Positions 12,670-23,720 of a stretch of 64,000 bases of DNA are shown one piece after another. The first letter of the stretch is position 1. Each line of letters starts with the position of its first letter. The stretch spans positions 174,620 to 238,619 of the forward strand of contig QJNS01000122.1 in the NCBI GenBank assembly GCA_004154925.1. The letters are read 5' to 3'. A model generated the notes under the pieces. It saw only the letters and a list, made by a program, of their open reading frames with translations, was not told the DNA's origin and did no database searches. Source of the stretch: Monosporascus cannonballus (taxonomy: Eukaryota; Ascomycota; Sordariomycetes; Xylariales). The translations under genes were made by a program, and so were the position numbers.

Positions 12670-13262
12670 TCTTGCCGACTGCTAAACCCGCATTCGCAAT
12701 AATGACATGTCCGAATGACTTCGAAGACAACGATACTCAAGTGATAATATTTCATTTACAGTTGCCGACGTTAATTAGTCAGCACGCGGGGCACGGAATA
12801 AAGTGGGGATTCCGGCGACAGCTCTTCTCTCCCGCAGGCTAATCGAGATTGCGGGATTTTATGGGTACGCTCCGACGACGCGGCGGCCTTTCTGGCGCCC
12901 CTCCGAATCAGCTTCCGCCATACTATGTCCATGCAAGGAGAAGTTATTTCGTTCGTCGTAGTCAATATTTCTCAAAGTCAGATACAAGTGAAAGGAAAAC
13001 TGATCTGCCAATAGCCAGCTCGATACGATCCGTAACCGAGACATCCCAATAATAACCAAACCTGATACGGACCTCGGACAGGAAAATATAGAAGCCAGAT
13101 GATATGGCTTAGAAATAATGTCTAAACGGGATGAAGAATGATTTTTGAAACTAGTATATAAGGTCGTCCTTCGCCCGCCCTTTTCTGGCTTTCGTGATTT
13201 TAAAATTCAACATAGGTCGTACGTAGAGTCTGGAAAGCAAGTGCAAGATAAAATTAGACAAC
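12670..13262. other. Divergent intergenic region
   Basis: Shared upstream region of the broken Zn2Cys6 regulator (minus) and the broken dehydrogenase (plus). A TATA-like element is listed separately. No gene is supported. Confidence 0.6.
13155..13162 (+). promoter_or_regulatory. TATA-like element
   Basis: TATATAAG about 100 bp upstream of the dehydrogenase start at 13263. Position and sequence fit a core promoter element, so the promoter may outlast the function of the gene. Confidence 0.4.
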
Positions 13263-14282
13263 ATGTCTCAACCAGGCTGGACCCTAACGAAGACATACCA
13301 CAAGGAGCCATACTCGGCTATTTCTCCCTTACGACCCGAACTATCACAGGCCGGAAAGACCATCCTCATCACTCCAAGCTTCAGCCGCTAAGGTGATAAC
13401 CCTCGGCAGAAGCACGGACAAAACCAAAGCGGCCACCGCCGAACTCAGGCAAGAGGCCCGGTCGATGAACCAAAAGGCCGAAGTTATCGGGCTCGCTGTC
13501 GACATCTCCAACGCCTCGGCCGTCGAGAAACTATGGGCAGGCCTCAAGGAGCAGGGAACGGTCGTCAATGTGCTGGTGCTGAATGCCGCCAGCATATCAC
13601 TCCGGAAGCCCGTTCTGGAGCTCGGCACCGAGGGACTCTGGTGTGGCTTCAACATGAACGTGCGCGCGCAGTTCGACATGGTCGAACGATTCTACAAACA
13701 GGAGGACAAGCCCATCGATAAGCCACTAGTACGTGTTCAAGCGCTTTAAAAGACTCTCTCACTGAAGAGGTTGAATGCGTTGAAGCTAACTCCAGGAAAC
13801 AACGCAGTATCTCGTCCACGTCTCGACGTCGTCAATTCACGACTAGAACACCGCGGCGAAGCACCACGGCTACGGCGCCTCCAAGCTCGCCGGGGCAACG
13901 GTCCTGCAGATGATCGCGCTGGAGACGTCGCCCGAGGAGATGCAGGTCGTGAACTTCCACCCGGGGCCTAACTATACCCAGGCGGCCAAAGATGCAGGAT
14001 ACTCCCGAGAGGACTTCGATTGGCATGACGGTGAGTCTAATCTCGCGGGGAAGCGGCAACGGGAACAAGAAAAGGCTTTCTACAGAATACGGCTGACGCT
14101 TGAACTACTTAGAAAATCTCTCTGGCCAGTTCGCCGTCTGGCTAGCCTCGCCGGAAGCCAAGTTCTTGCATGGCAGATTCGTCTGGGTGTCGTGGGACGT
14201 CGATGAGCTGAAAAGCGGAGGGCTTAGGAAGCGCATTGATGAAGACGAGCTGTTTCTGAAGACCGGCGTCCGTGGCCTATGA
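13263..14282 (+). pseudogene. Short-chain dehydrogenase/reductase lacking its NAD(P)-binding motif
   Basis: The start MSQPGWTLTKTYHKEPY and the first strand KTILIT are followed at about 13374-13378 directly by ASAAKVITLGR, in another frame. The TGxxxGxG dinucleotide-binding motif and its helix are therefore missing, together with a frameshift. The rest is well conserved: LVLNAAS near 13570-13590, then a 79-bp intron 13729-13807, YLVHVSTSS, the catalytic YGASK, NFHPG, and an 82-bp intron 14031-14112 leading to NLSGQFAVWLASPEA...FVWVSWDVDEL and stop at 14280-14282. An in-frame TAG at 13844-13846 sits where family members have Trp (IHD-stop-NTA), one G-to-A transition away. Splice sites remain perfect, which suggests recent inactivation. 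It starts 593 bp from the broken regulator, divergently, as if both were lost together. Confidence 0.85.
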
Positions 14283-16358
14283 AGCTTTGCTTCTCACTTA
14301 TAGACGGGCTGTGAATCGTGCAATGACATAGAACATGGATCTTATATTTTTCAAGCTTTAACCTTAAATCCGACAATTTTCAAAAAATAAATTGGCCGTA
14401 GTTAAAACCGCCCTACTAGTGATAAAAAGGATGCCCCACCGCTGGTTAGTGGAGAACCAAGATATTACCGCTAGAGTGGTGCGCTATTCTCATTCGCTCC
14501 CCTGGCCTTCCTAGGCACCCGTATTAGCAAGTTATACTAACTATTAAGCCTCGTTCGAGCGATTTATGTTAATAAAAGAATCGTAAGGCATTGGACATTT
14601 CGGATTAATCTTTACCGGCCGACAGAAAGCTTAAAATCTCTTTTCGCATTAGTAAGAGGGAAATCCTTATTGATACCTATATACCATGACTACCACTGTA
14701 CCAATCCCGCGTCTTATAAATACATCTTCCGACTGAAAGCCACGAGCCGATTTTCAAAGTTTGGGCCGGTAAACATCCTCGAGACAAGATCTCGGCGTTA
14801 TGGTATGGAATTTGGCGGGGGGTTGATTGATTAATAAGGGAATGCCTAAAATAACCATAATGATACATACGCTCAGCGCCCCTATTTTACTATCTGATGG
14901 CGGGCCATCTCCCGTGAGTTTCATGCTTCGCGGGCTGTCGGACAGTTATACGACCCCGAAATTGTGCCATGACTGACATAATAGGGGCTAGATCTTGCAC
15001 AACCTTACGCAATCTCACTACCCTAGGCCGGGTAGCCCTTTAGCCGTGACCCAAGCGAAGCTTGTAGAATCGCGGGAGGCGGTCGCAATCGGATAAGTGG
15101 GTAATTCTTCGATAACGGCACGACAAAGAAATGCAGCAGTCTACCTTAAACAAGAAGTAGGCGCTTTCCAAATCGGTACAACACATATCAATCTAGCGAT
15201 ACATAGGTAGCAGGCAGGTTCACACTCATTCGACTTGAAGCCTGCCTAGCTTCGGACTTCAGCGCGCGTCATCGCTGCACAACATGACCAGGAATGGCGG
15301 AGAATGCTGACTCTCAGATAATCCATCCTCACGCTCGTAAGGCGTGGTGCAAGCCGACATCCATCCATGCCGCAGGGCCTCAATAATGAGTCGCTGAGAG
15401 GCGCGCCCGCCTAGCAATCTTTGGAAGGTAAACGAACAACCAGTCAGTGTAATATCCGAGTAAAAGGCTCGAGTGTGCTTGACTTTCAGGCGCGATATGG
15501 TTGTAAAGATGACGACGAGCTGAAGACTACCTACATTTGCTTAGATGCATCACCACGACGAAATTGGAAGAGAGTCGAGTGAAATGTGACCTTGACGTAG
15601 AGTTGGACAAATGTGTGCTTTTCCTCATGTCGGACACGGGTGCAATGGAGAGTCCGCCATGGGGGGAGGAGCGTGGGGTTGACAGAGGCTCGGTGGCATT
15701 CCGATGTGAGTTAGCTCGGCCAGGTACCTACTAAGTACATTCCAATTCAAAGTACCTAGCTGATAGCTTTCATAACGCCGCGCTCTAATAGTAGATTTCT
15801 CACTCATTGACCAATGCGAAACCGACAAAACTTGGTAACCAAGATCTCGGAGTCCAGTCGATCTCTATCGACCGGCTCCCCGGTAGGAGTGGGCTCGGGC
15901 TCTTCTAACAGAGCGAAATCCAGGCACGTAGTGGGACCCTGCATGATACGAAAACGAGAGCAAAGATTCCGTACCCTTCATAATGTCGCATTGCCCAGCT
16001 TCAAGGCGAGATTTTGCCGGACATCATCTTTCATTACTTGATGACAGTCAGGAGCTCGCTCTGTCAAGTCTCGCGTTGAGACGCAGTGCTCTCAAGTCCT
16101 TGGTTCCCTCCGCCGTTCCTCATCCGTTCTCACTTCTCCTAATATATCCACATATAGAATATTCATCCGCCTTCGTAAACCCCTTCGTTGCTTTGACCAT
16201 AATTAAATCTACAAAGGAGCCTGGGAACCGAACTAAACCGCCTTACCGCTGCTACAACAGCAGATCATATCCAAAGGATATTGCACCCACAGACGTGTTT
16301 GGATAGGTACTAGTCAATAAATCGGGCCCACTCGTATTCCGAGTGCGATATCTTCGAG
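14283..16358. other. Intergenic region upstream of ABC pump 2
   Basis: About 2 kb, AT-rich in its first part (14340-14900), with no supported gene. Frames at 15537-15734 and 15814-16306 are short, overlap each other and carry no motif. The last few hundred bases are the presumed promoter and leader of the second pump. Confidence 0.6.
16329..16345 (+). promoter_or_regulatory. Small inverted repeat in leader of second ABC gene
   Basis: CACTCG-TATTC-CGAGTG is a 6-bp perfect inverted repeat with a 5-base loop, ending 13 bp before the ATG at 16359. A 6-bp stem can occur by chance; it is noted because pump 1 also has a leader hairpin. Confidence 0.25.
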
Positions 16359-19300
16359 ATGTCGTTGCTCGGCGGCCTCACCCCGGCCGGCAACTATGAC
16401 CGGACAGCGCAGCAGCAAGGTGTGCCGCAGGAGGGATTGCATCGCCGCCAGACTGTTGAAGACACCGACAATGAGGGGTCCGAGGCCACAAAGACTCGTT
16501 CTGTTTCGGACGCTCGAAGTATTAGGGAAAAGGAGGCGAACGTCGAGTCAAGCAACGACACCCAGGTCGACGAGGGCTCCGAGCTGGAGCGACGCGAATC
16601 TATTGTACACAGCTTGGCACGTCGTTATACCTCCCAATCACAGGTTAATGGAGGCGTGAACCCCTTCTTAGATGAGAAGGAAGATTCGCCATTGAACCCA
16701 AACTCGCCAAATTTCCACGCTCGCTCCTGGGCAAAGGCGTTCGTCGACCTTCATTCACGGACGGGACATAAGTCTCGATCCGCCGGCGTCGCGTTTCAAA
16801 ACCTAAACGTTCATGGATTCGGTGAGGCAACTGACTACCAAAAGAGCGTCGGCAACATCTTGTTGGAAGCGGGCAGCCTGGTCCGCAAGATCACCGGGAA
16901 GGGCAAGACGAAGATTGATATCCTACGCAACTTCGACGGTGTCGTCCAGAAGGGAGAGATGTTGGTCGTACTAGGACCCCCGGGATCTGGATGTTCGACA
17001 TTCTTGAAAACCATTGCCGGCGAGACCTCTGGTATTTATGTGGATGAAGGGGCCTACTTCAATTACAATGGTGAGAACCCCCGGGTCCTATGCACCTAGG
17101 TGACTGCTTGGACAGCTTAGGGTTAAGATGTCATGATGGGGCTATGCTAACCGTGCATGACAGGTTTGTCCTCGAAGGAAATGCATACTCACCACCGTGG
17201 AGAGGCCATCTACACGGCTGAGGTGGATGTTCACTTCCCCATGCTGACAGTCGGCGACACGCTTACTTTTGCTGCGCGGGCACGCGCTCCGCGAGAACTC
17301 CCGCCCGGAGTCGACAAAAATACTTACGCTAACCACCTCCGGGATGTCACCATGGCCATGTTTGGTATATCCCACACTATGAACACCCGTGTCGGAAATG
17401 AATATATTCGCGGCGTGTCTGGAGGTGAACGCAAACGTGTGACCATTTCTGAGGCTGCCCTCAGTCGTGCCCCCCTGCAATGTTGGGATAACAGTACGAG
17501 AGGTCTTGACAGCGCCAACGCAATAGAGTTTTGCAAAACGTTGAGGACGCAGACAGAGCTGTTTGAGACGACCGCTCTTGTCTCCATCTACCAGGCTCCC
17601 CAGACTGCTTATGATTTGTTTGATAAAGCCCTTGTGTTATACGAAGGGCGTCAAATCTTCTTTGGCCGAGCTGACGAAGCGAAACGGTACTTCATCAACC
17701 TGGGATTCGAATGCCCAGCTCGCCAAACCACCCCGGATTTCTTGACCTCTATGACAAGCCCTCTGGAGCGTGTTGTGCGACCAGGATTCGAGGGCAAGGT
17801 TCCGCGCACGGCCGACGACTTCGCACAAGCCTGGAAGAACTCGGCAGAGTACAAGGCGTTGCAGGCCGAGATTGAGACATACAAACAGGAGCATCCGATC
17901 GACGGTTCTGACGCCGAGGCGTTCAGGGACTCGAGAAGGGCGCAGCAGGCCAGGAACCAGCGACCGAAATCTCCGTACATCCTCTCATACTGGCAACAGG
18001 TCAGGCTCTGTCTCTGGAGAGCGTGGCAAAGGCTTATGGGAGATCCCAGCATCACAGTTGGTCAACTCGTCGGCAATATTATCATGTCCCTCATCATCGG
18101 AAGTGTGTTCTATGACCTCCCTCCAGATACTACCAGCTTCTTCCAGCGTGGTGCTCTGCTCTTTTTCGCCTGTTTGATGAACGCTTTCTCTAGCGCTTTG
18201 GAGGTTAGTTATATCGGCATCGCCAAGCCACTCTGTTTGGGTGCTGACTCAACGACTTTCCCTAGATCTTGACCATTTACGCACAGCGGCCTATCGTTGA
18301 GAAACATAGTCGCTATGCTCTATACCACCCGTCGGCCGAGGCTATAGCGTCTATGATCTGCGACATGCCGTACAAGATCGCGAACACGATAGTCTTCAAC
18401 CTGTGCTTGTACTTCATAACTAACCTACGTCGTGAAGCGGGCGCATTCTTCTTCTACTTGCTGTTCTCGTTTTTCACCGTCATGACTATGAGTATGATCT
18501 TCCGAACCATTGGATCTGCTTCCCGCACTATTTCACAGGCCATGGTTCCGACTGCGATCCTGATCTTGGCTTTGGTTGTCTTCACTGGCTTTGTCATTCC
18601 GATCGATTACATGCTTCCCTGGTGTCGCTGGATCAACTACGTGGACCCCCTCGCTTATGCGTTCGAGTCTTTTATGGTCAACGAGTTTTCCGGTCGCGAG
18701 TTCCTCTGCATACAATACGTTCCTCCGTATGATCATGTCGCACCTAACAATCAGGTGTGTAACACGGTTGGTAGTGTGCCAGGCCAACCGTATGTGAACG
18801 GAGACGCGTACATCAACAGCCAGTACAGCTACTACGTTTCGCATAGATGGCGAAATCTGGGCATCCTTATTGCGTTCCTGGCCTTCTTCACGGTAACCTA
18901 CATGGTTGCCGCTGAGTTTGTCTCAGAGAAGAAATCGAAAGGTGAAGTTCTGGTATTCCGTCGTGGCCACAAGCCTGCGCAGTTCAAGGAGCGAAAGGCC
19001 CATGATCCCGAGGAAGGACTCCGAGTCGGCCCCACTGTCACTAATGCGACCCGCGCTAATGGGAAGGACGAAGGAAATATTCAAAGCTCGACCAGCGTTT
19101 TCCACTGGAACAATGTGTGTTACGACGTCAAGATCAAGAAAGAGAATCGACACATCCTTGACCATGTCGATGGTTGGGTCAAGCCTGGAACCTTAACCGC
19201 ATTGATGGGCGTGTCCGGCGCTGGAAAGACTACACTCCTGGACGCCTTAGCGAGTCGTATCACGATGGGGGTTATAACTGGAGAAATGTTGGTGGACGGC

Positions 19301-21128
19301 AAGCTTCGTGATACCTCTTTCCAAAGGAAAACTGGTTATGTTCAGCAACAGGATCTTCATTTGTCGACGAGCACTGTCCGCGAAGCCCTCGAATTCTCCG
19401 CCCTCCTCCGCCAACCGGCTGATGTACCCCGGGAGGAAAAGCTAGCCTACGTCGAAGAAGTCATCAAGCTCTTGGATATGCAAGAGTACGCCGACGCCGT
19501 AGTCGGTATCCCGGGCGAAGGTCTTAACGTTGAACAGCGGAAGCGTCTTACTATCGGTGTTGAGCTTGCCGCCAAGCCCCCGCTGTTGCTCTTCGTGGAC
19601 GAACCTACATCTGGTCTCGATTCTCAGACCTCTTGGGCTATCATGGATCTCCTGGAAAAGTTGACTAAGAACGGACAGGCCATCCTGTGCACAATTCACC
19701 AACCCTCGGCCATGCTGTTCCAGAGATTCGACCGCTTGCTTTTCCTTGCCAAGGGAGGAAAGACTGTGTATTTCGGCGACATCGGTGAGAGCTCCAAGAC
19801 CATGACCAGCTATTTCGAACGCAACGGTGCTCCTCCTTGCCCGCCGGATGCCAATCCTGCCGAATGGATGTTGTCGGCAATTGGTGCCGCACCGGGAAGC
19901 ACAACCGAGATCGACTGGTTCCAGACGTGGCGACAAAGCCCCGAGTATGCGGCGGTTCAGGCCGAGCTCCAGCGGCTCAAGGACGAGGCTCCCGACACGC
20001 CGCCGCCGACGGATGATGACCAGTCATACAGGGAACACGCTGCCAGCTTCTGGACCCAGCTGAGACTAGTCACCCACCGTGTATATCAGCAATACTGGCG
20101 GACGCCGTCCTACATCTACGCTAAAGCTGCTCTCTGCGTTTCCATCTCGCTGTTCATCGGGCTGGTGTTCCTCGACGCTCCCAATACGCAGCAGGGTCTC
20201 CAGAACCAAATGTTCGCCATCTTCAACATCCTCACCGTCTTCGGCCAGCTCTGCCAGCAGACCATGCCCTACTTCGTCGTGCAGAGGTCGCTCTACGAGG
20301 TGCGCGAGCGACCCTCCAAGGTCTACGGCTGGAAGGTCTTCATGCTGGCGCAGACGTTCGCCGAGATACCATGGAACTCGCTCATGGCGGTGCTCATGTT
20401 CGTGTGCTGGTACTACCCCGTGGGGCTGCAGCACAACGCCGAGGCCGCGGGCCAGACGGCGGAACGCGGCGCGCTAATGTTCCTGCTCCTCCTGGCCTTC
20501 ATGTGGTTCGCGGCGACCTTCACGCACATGGTGATTGCGGCATTCGAGACGGCCGAGGCCGGTGGCAACATCGCCAACATGCTCTTCATGATGTGCCTGA
20601 TCTTCTGCGGTGTGCTCGCCAACCCGGACACGCTGCCGCGCTTCTGGATCTTCATGTACCGCGTCAGCCCCTTCTCATACCTCGTCTCGGCCATGCTGAC
20701 GACGGCCGTCGCCAACACCAACGTCTTCTGCGCCCCCAACGAGTTCCTCAACTTCGACCCCTTCGGGAACCAGACATGCGGCGAGTACATGCGCGACTAC
20801 ATGAGCCAGGCAGGCGGCTATCTCGTGGACCCAAACGCCACGCAAAACTGCTCCTTCTGCCCCATCGGCGAGACTAACGTCTTTCTAAACGTGGCCAAGG
20901 CTTATTACTGTGAGTGTAACGATGCCACCCGCCATCTTCTTTAAAGCCCCCTCCGATCAACAGTCGTCATGGTTGATATGCTGACAAATTTATCTTATAG
21001 CCGACCGGTGGCGCAACTTCGGTATCTTCTGGGTCTACGTCATCTTCAACATGTTCGGGGCTCTGTTCCTGTACTGGCTCACCCGGGTGCCCAAGGGCAA
21101 GAAGGAGGAGAAATCCAAGAAGGAGTAA
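16359..21128 (+). CDS. Full-size PDR-type ABC transporter (ABC-G), pump 2
   Basis: Second predicted plasma-membrane drug or metabolite exporter, (NBD-TMD) twice, 1507 aa. Exons are 16359-17070, 17164-18203, 18266-20909 and 21001-21128. Introns of 93, 62 and 91 bp keep the frame and restore [25 protein letters not shown] and YYSDRWRNFG. NBD1 has Walker [10 protein letters not shown] near 206 (Cys for Lys) and signature [10 protein letters not shown] near 322. NBD2 has GVSGAGKTT near 899 and signature [10 protein letters not shown] near 1004, then [13 protein letters not shown]. The N-terminus carries an acidic, Ser-rich tail of about 100 residues. The C-terminus ends in a short Lys/Glu-rich tail ([11 protein letters not shown]). 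Sequence and gene structure differ clearly from pump 1 (three introns against one), so this is a separate subfamily, not a recent tandem copy. It resembles the group of multidrug pumps that includes Aspergillus AtrB; that placement is from memory. Confidence 0.93.
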
Positions 21129-22819
21129 GATCGATAGCGAAATTAAACTGCATGGCAATTGCTCTTCTCCCCGGCACTAGATATCCGCATTTGTCTTTTT
21201 CTTCTTCCCTCAGCGTCCCAAACTTGTCATCAGCATCTCCCACCTTTGTAGGTAGCGGAGCACCCAGCGTACTTCTTATTTTGCCCTCTTTTCTGTTGTA
21301 ATATCATGCCATAGACGTCATTTACATGTACATAATTGTTTCTGGACGATCCTGCCCGGCCTGGATTTAGGTACCCCAGACTAGACGCCACTGCGAAGCG
21401 GCCCCTTTGCATCACGCATGCATATATATGTCATAGAATATGATACCATACATAATAAGGAACTATTAACGTTTTTGATTGTGAAAAAAAAAAAACCCTC
21501 GATTTGCGACTTCCGCGTGACGTGGATGCACCCCGAATGATTTGCTTCCTCCCACTCCAGCGGCGCTTCGAGCTGGTGTCAAGGGAATTGACCAAGGAGA
21601 ACCCCTGATTAACAAAAGGTCGAATGCAATCCGCGGCCAAGACGGCAGTGTCGTCCGTCCGTCGACTTCTCTGATTGTAGAGTCCGTCTCGATTAAAGGA
21701 TGATACCCTCGCCAACAATTCACCCAGTTAATTGTGCACCAAGTCCCCCATATACATTTAATATGCCCAAGTTATTACCTGCTCAGGATGCGTCCCTTTC
21801 CTAAACTTGCTGGTAAGCTAGACCTAAGTAACACTAGTTAGTCTAGACTGGCCGACATGGCTCCTATCAAAACGTTGTCTAACCAGCCTGGACAGACATA
21901 TAGGCCAACAGGTGAGAACCCCACTGATGGATAAGGTGAATGAGCCTCTGGCTTCGGGCTTGGACGCCTTTCAGCTGCGGCGGTCTAACTTACTTTGGTA
22001 AGTATGCACATAAGGTAGTTGTACTTCGTATGATGCTATAGGGCACGGCAGCTCTTTTTTGGACCATTTCGACCCTATTAACAGGCCTAAGTCGACATCG
22101 TATTGCGAGGAGGCTCTATGTTATTGCACGCTGTTTGCCCGACGGGGACGACTAATCATAGCGGTTCATTCGCATCGGTGCGCCCCCCCTGGAGCCCGGT
22201 CGGTTGGGGCGCAGAGCCCCGTTAGCGCACCGCGCTTGATCCTTTACTTTTCTAATTTTCTTTTCCCGGGCGCATTTCGCCTGCGAGATTGCGCCGCTGC
22301 CGTAGCGTCGTCACGTTAAGCTGGGTGGGTGGACATGTCAATTGTTAAGTCTGTGTAACGAGCATGAATTACAGGCGAATTGGTTTCCACCGTTGCGCGT
22401 ACGTAGAGTGTAAGAGTGTAGCATGCAGCCGTCAAGTTGCTAAATGCGTGCTGCCAGCTAGCCCGGAAGCCCTGCAACAAGGGGTGGCCGAGAGCTTCTA
22501 AAGCTTCTGTTTACATTAGCAACCACGATCCTCATATCGGTCGCGCGTAAGTATGTATGCGCGCGCCATTGGCAGCTAGCGACGATGTGATTCGAGCATC
22601 CGTGAGCTTGGAAGTCGTCTTCTCATTAAAGTTGTATTTTCATTATAGTTGCCGCGAAAAAAAGAGTGAAAATGCCAATTCGCCGCGAATCATAAGTATC
22701 CGAAAACTCCGTATCTCCCGCGCATCCCAGCGCAGAGACAAAGCGACCGACGTTGATATCAAAACGGCCCAATTCAAGAGGCACGCTATATCCATAGATT
22801 ACAATTCGTAAAATGATTC
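21129..22819. other. Intergenic region after ABC pump 2
   Basis: Lies between the 3' ends of pump 2 (plus) and the membrane protein (minus). Apart from an A-run near 21485 I see no distinct structure. The short frames at 22059-22811 have no motifs. Confidence 0.6.
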
Positions 22820-23720
22820 TCATATTTGTACACGCCCCGTAGTCTGATCTCTGTCGTACGTGTCCTGGACCGCGAGGCGCATATTGATTACCTTTGCCTC
22901 CACGAACTCGAAGAGCTGGAAGAACGCAACGAACACTCCCGAAAGCCTATAGACGATTTGATTAGTCGATTGGGAAGTAAGTAGACGCGACGCTCGCGGT
23001 CTTTGGTGTGTCTTTTTCTACTACTTACACGACGAAGACGATCATGACGGTGGTTTTTGGACGCAGGCCGACGTAGCGACTGCCCCACCATTTCTCCATG
23101 GACTGGGTGGAGTGGAGTAGGAGGGTGAGGACGGAGAGCGCGAGGACGAGGTCGAAGAGCGAGGTGCCGGCGCGACGAGAGCGCCGCCTCCGTGCGCCGT
23201 CGTCCTCGTCGGGCCCCCCGAACGAGAAGACGCTGCGGCCGTCGATCGCGATAGAGACGGGCGGCAGGCCGCAGACGCGCCGCGGCGATGGGAAATACGC
23301 GTACCCCAGGGTGCTCAGCAGCGCGGCGACCAGGTTCCAGCCGAAGGAGAGCCAGCACAGATTAAAGAGCAGCTTGTGCTCCGGCGGCCACCACGCCGCG
23401 TCCGCCTTCGTGTGGATGCGGACCAGGGCCGCGCCCGCGATGCACGCCGCCAGTAGCCGCAGCGCCGCGATCAGCGGCACGTCAAGCGCCAGGCCGCCGC
23501 GGCGGTCCGTCGTCGCCTTGTCGCACCGGTGGCATAAGCCGCTGCCATTGCTGCTACTGGTGGTCCTGGTGGTGGTGCTGCTGCTGCTGCTCTGCAGTTG
23601 TGGCGATGATATTTTCTCGTAGACTGTCAAGGGCGAGGAACTCTCTGACGACGTGCGCTCGTTGGGGCTGCGACCGCGCGCACTCATGCTGCTGCTGCTA
23701 CTACTGCTGCTCCCGGCCAT
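22820..23720 (-). CDS. Serine-rich four-helix membrane protein of unknown function
   Basis: Exons in coding order are 23720-23029 and 22946-22820, giving 272 aa. The 82-bp intron (GTAAGT, GACTAAT branch, TAG) replaces an immediate stop with a reading frame that completes a fourth hydrophobic segment, which supports it. The first ATG in frame is at 23720 (MAGSSSS...). Residues 1-75 are low-complexity Ser/Thr with runs of Ser encoded by AGC/CTG-type triplets. Four likely membrane helices follow (VPLIAALRLLAACIAGAALV; LCWLSFGWNLVAALLSTLG; LVLALSVLTLLLHS; MIVFVVVLSGVFVAFFQLF). A short charged loop after helix 2 includes PSPRRVCGLPP, and GGPDEDDGARRRRSRR precedes helix 3. I do not recognise the family. 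The layout suggests an integral membrane protein with a long cytosolic N-terminal tail. Confidence 0.7.
23577..23712. repeat. CTG/GCT trinucleotide tracts inside the polyserine coding region
   Basis: Two short CTG-type tracts, near 23578-23592 and 23687-23711, encode the serine runs of the membrane protein on the minus strand. Such tracts are prone to length change between strains. Confidence 0.6.
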
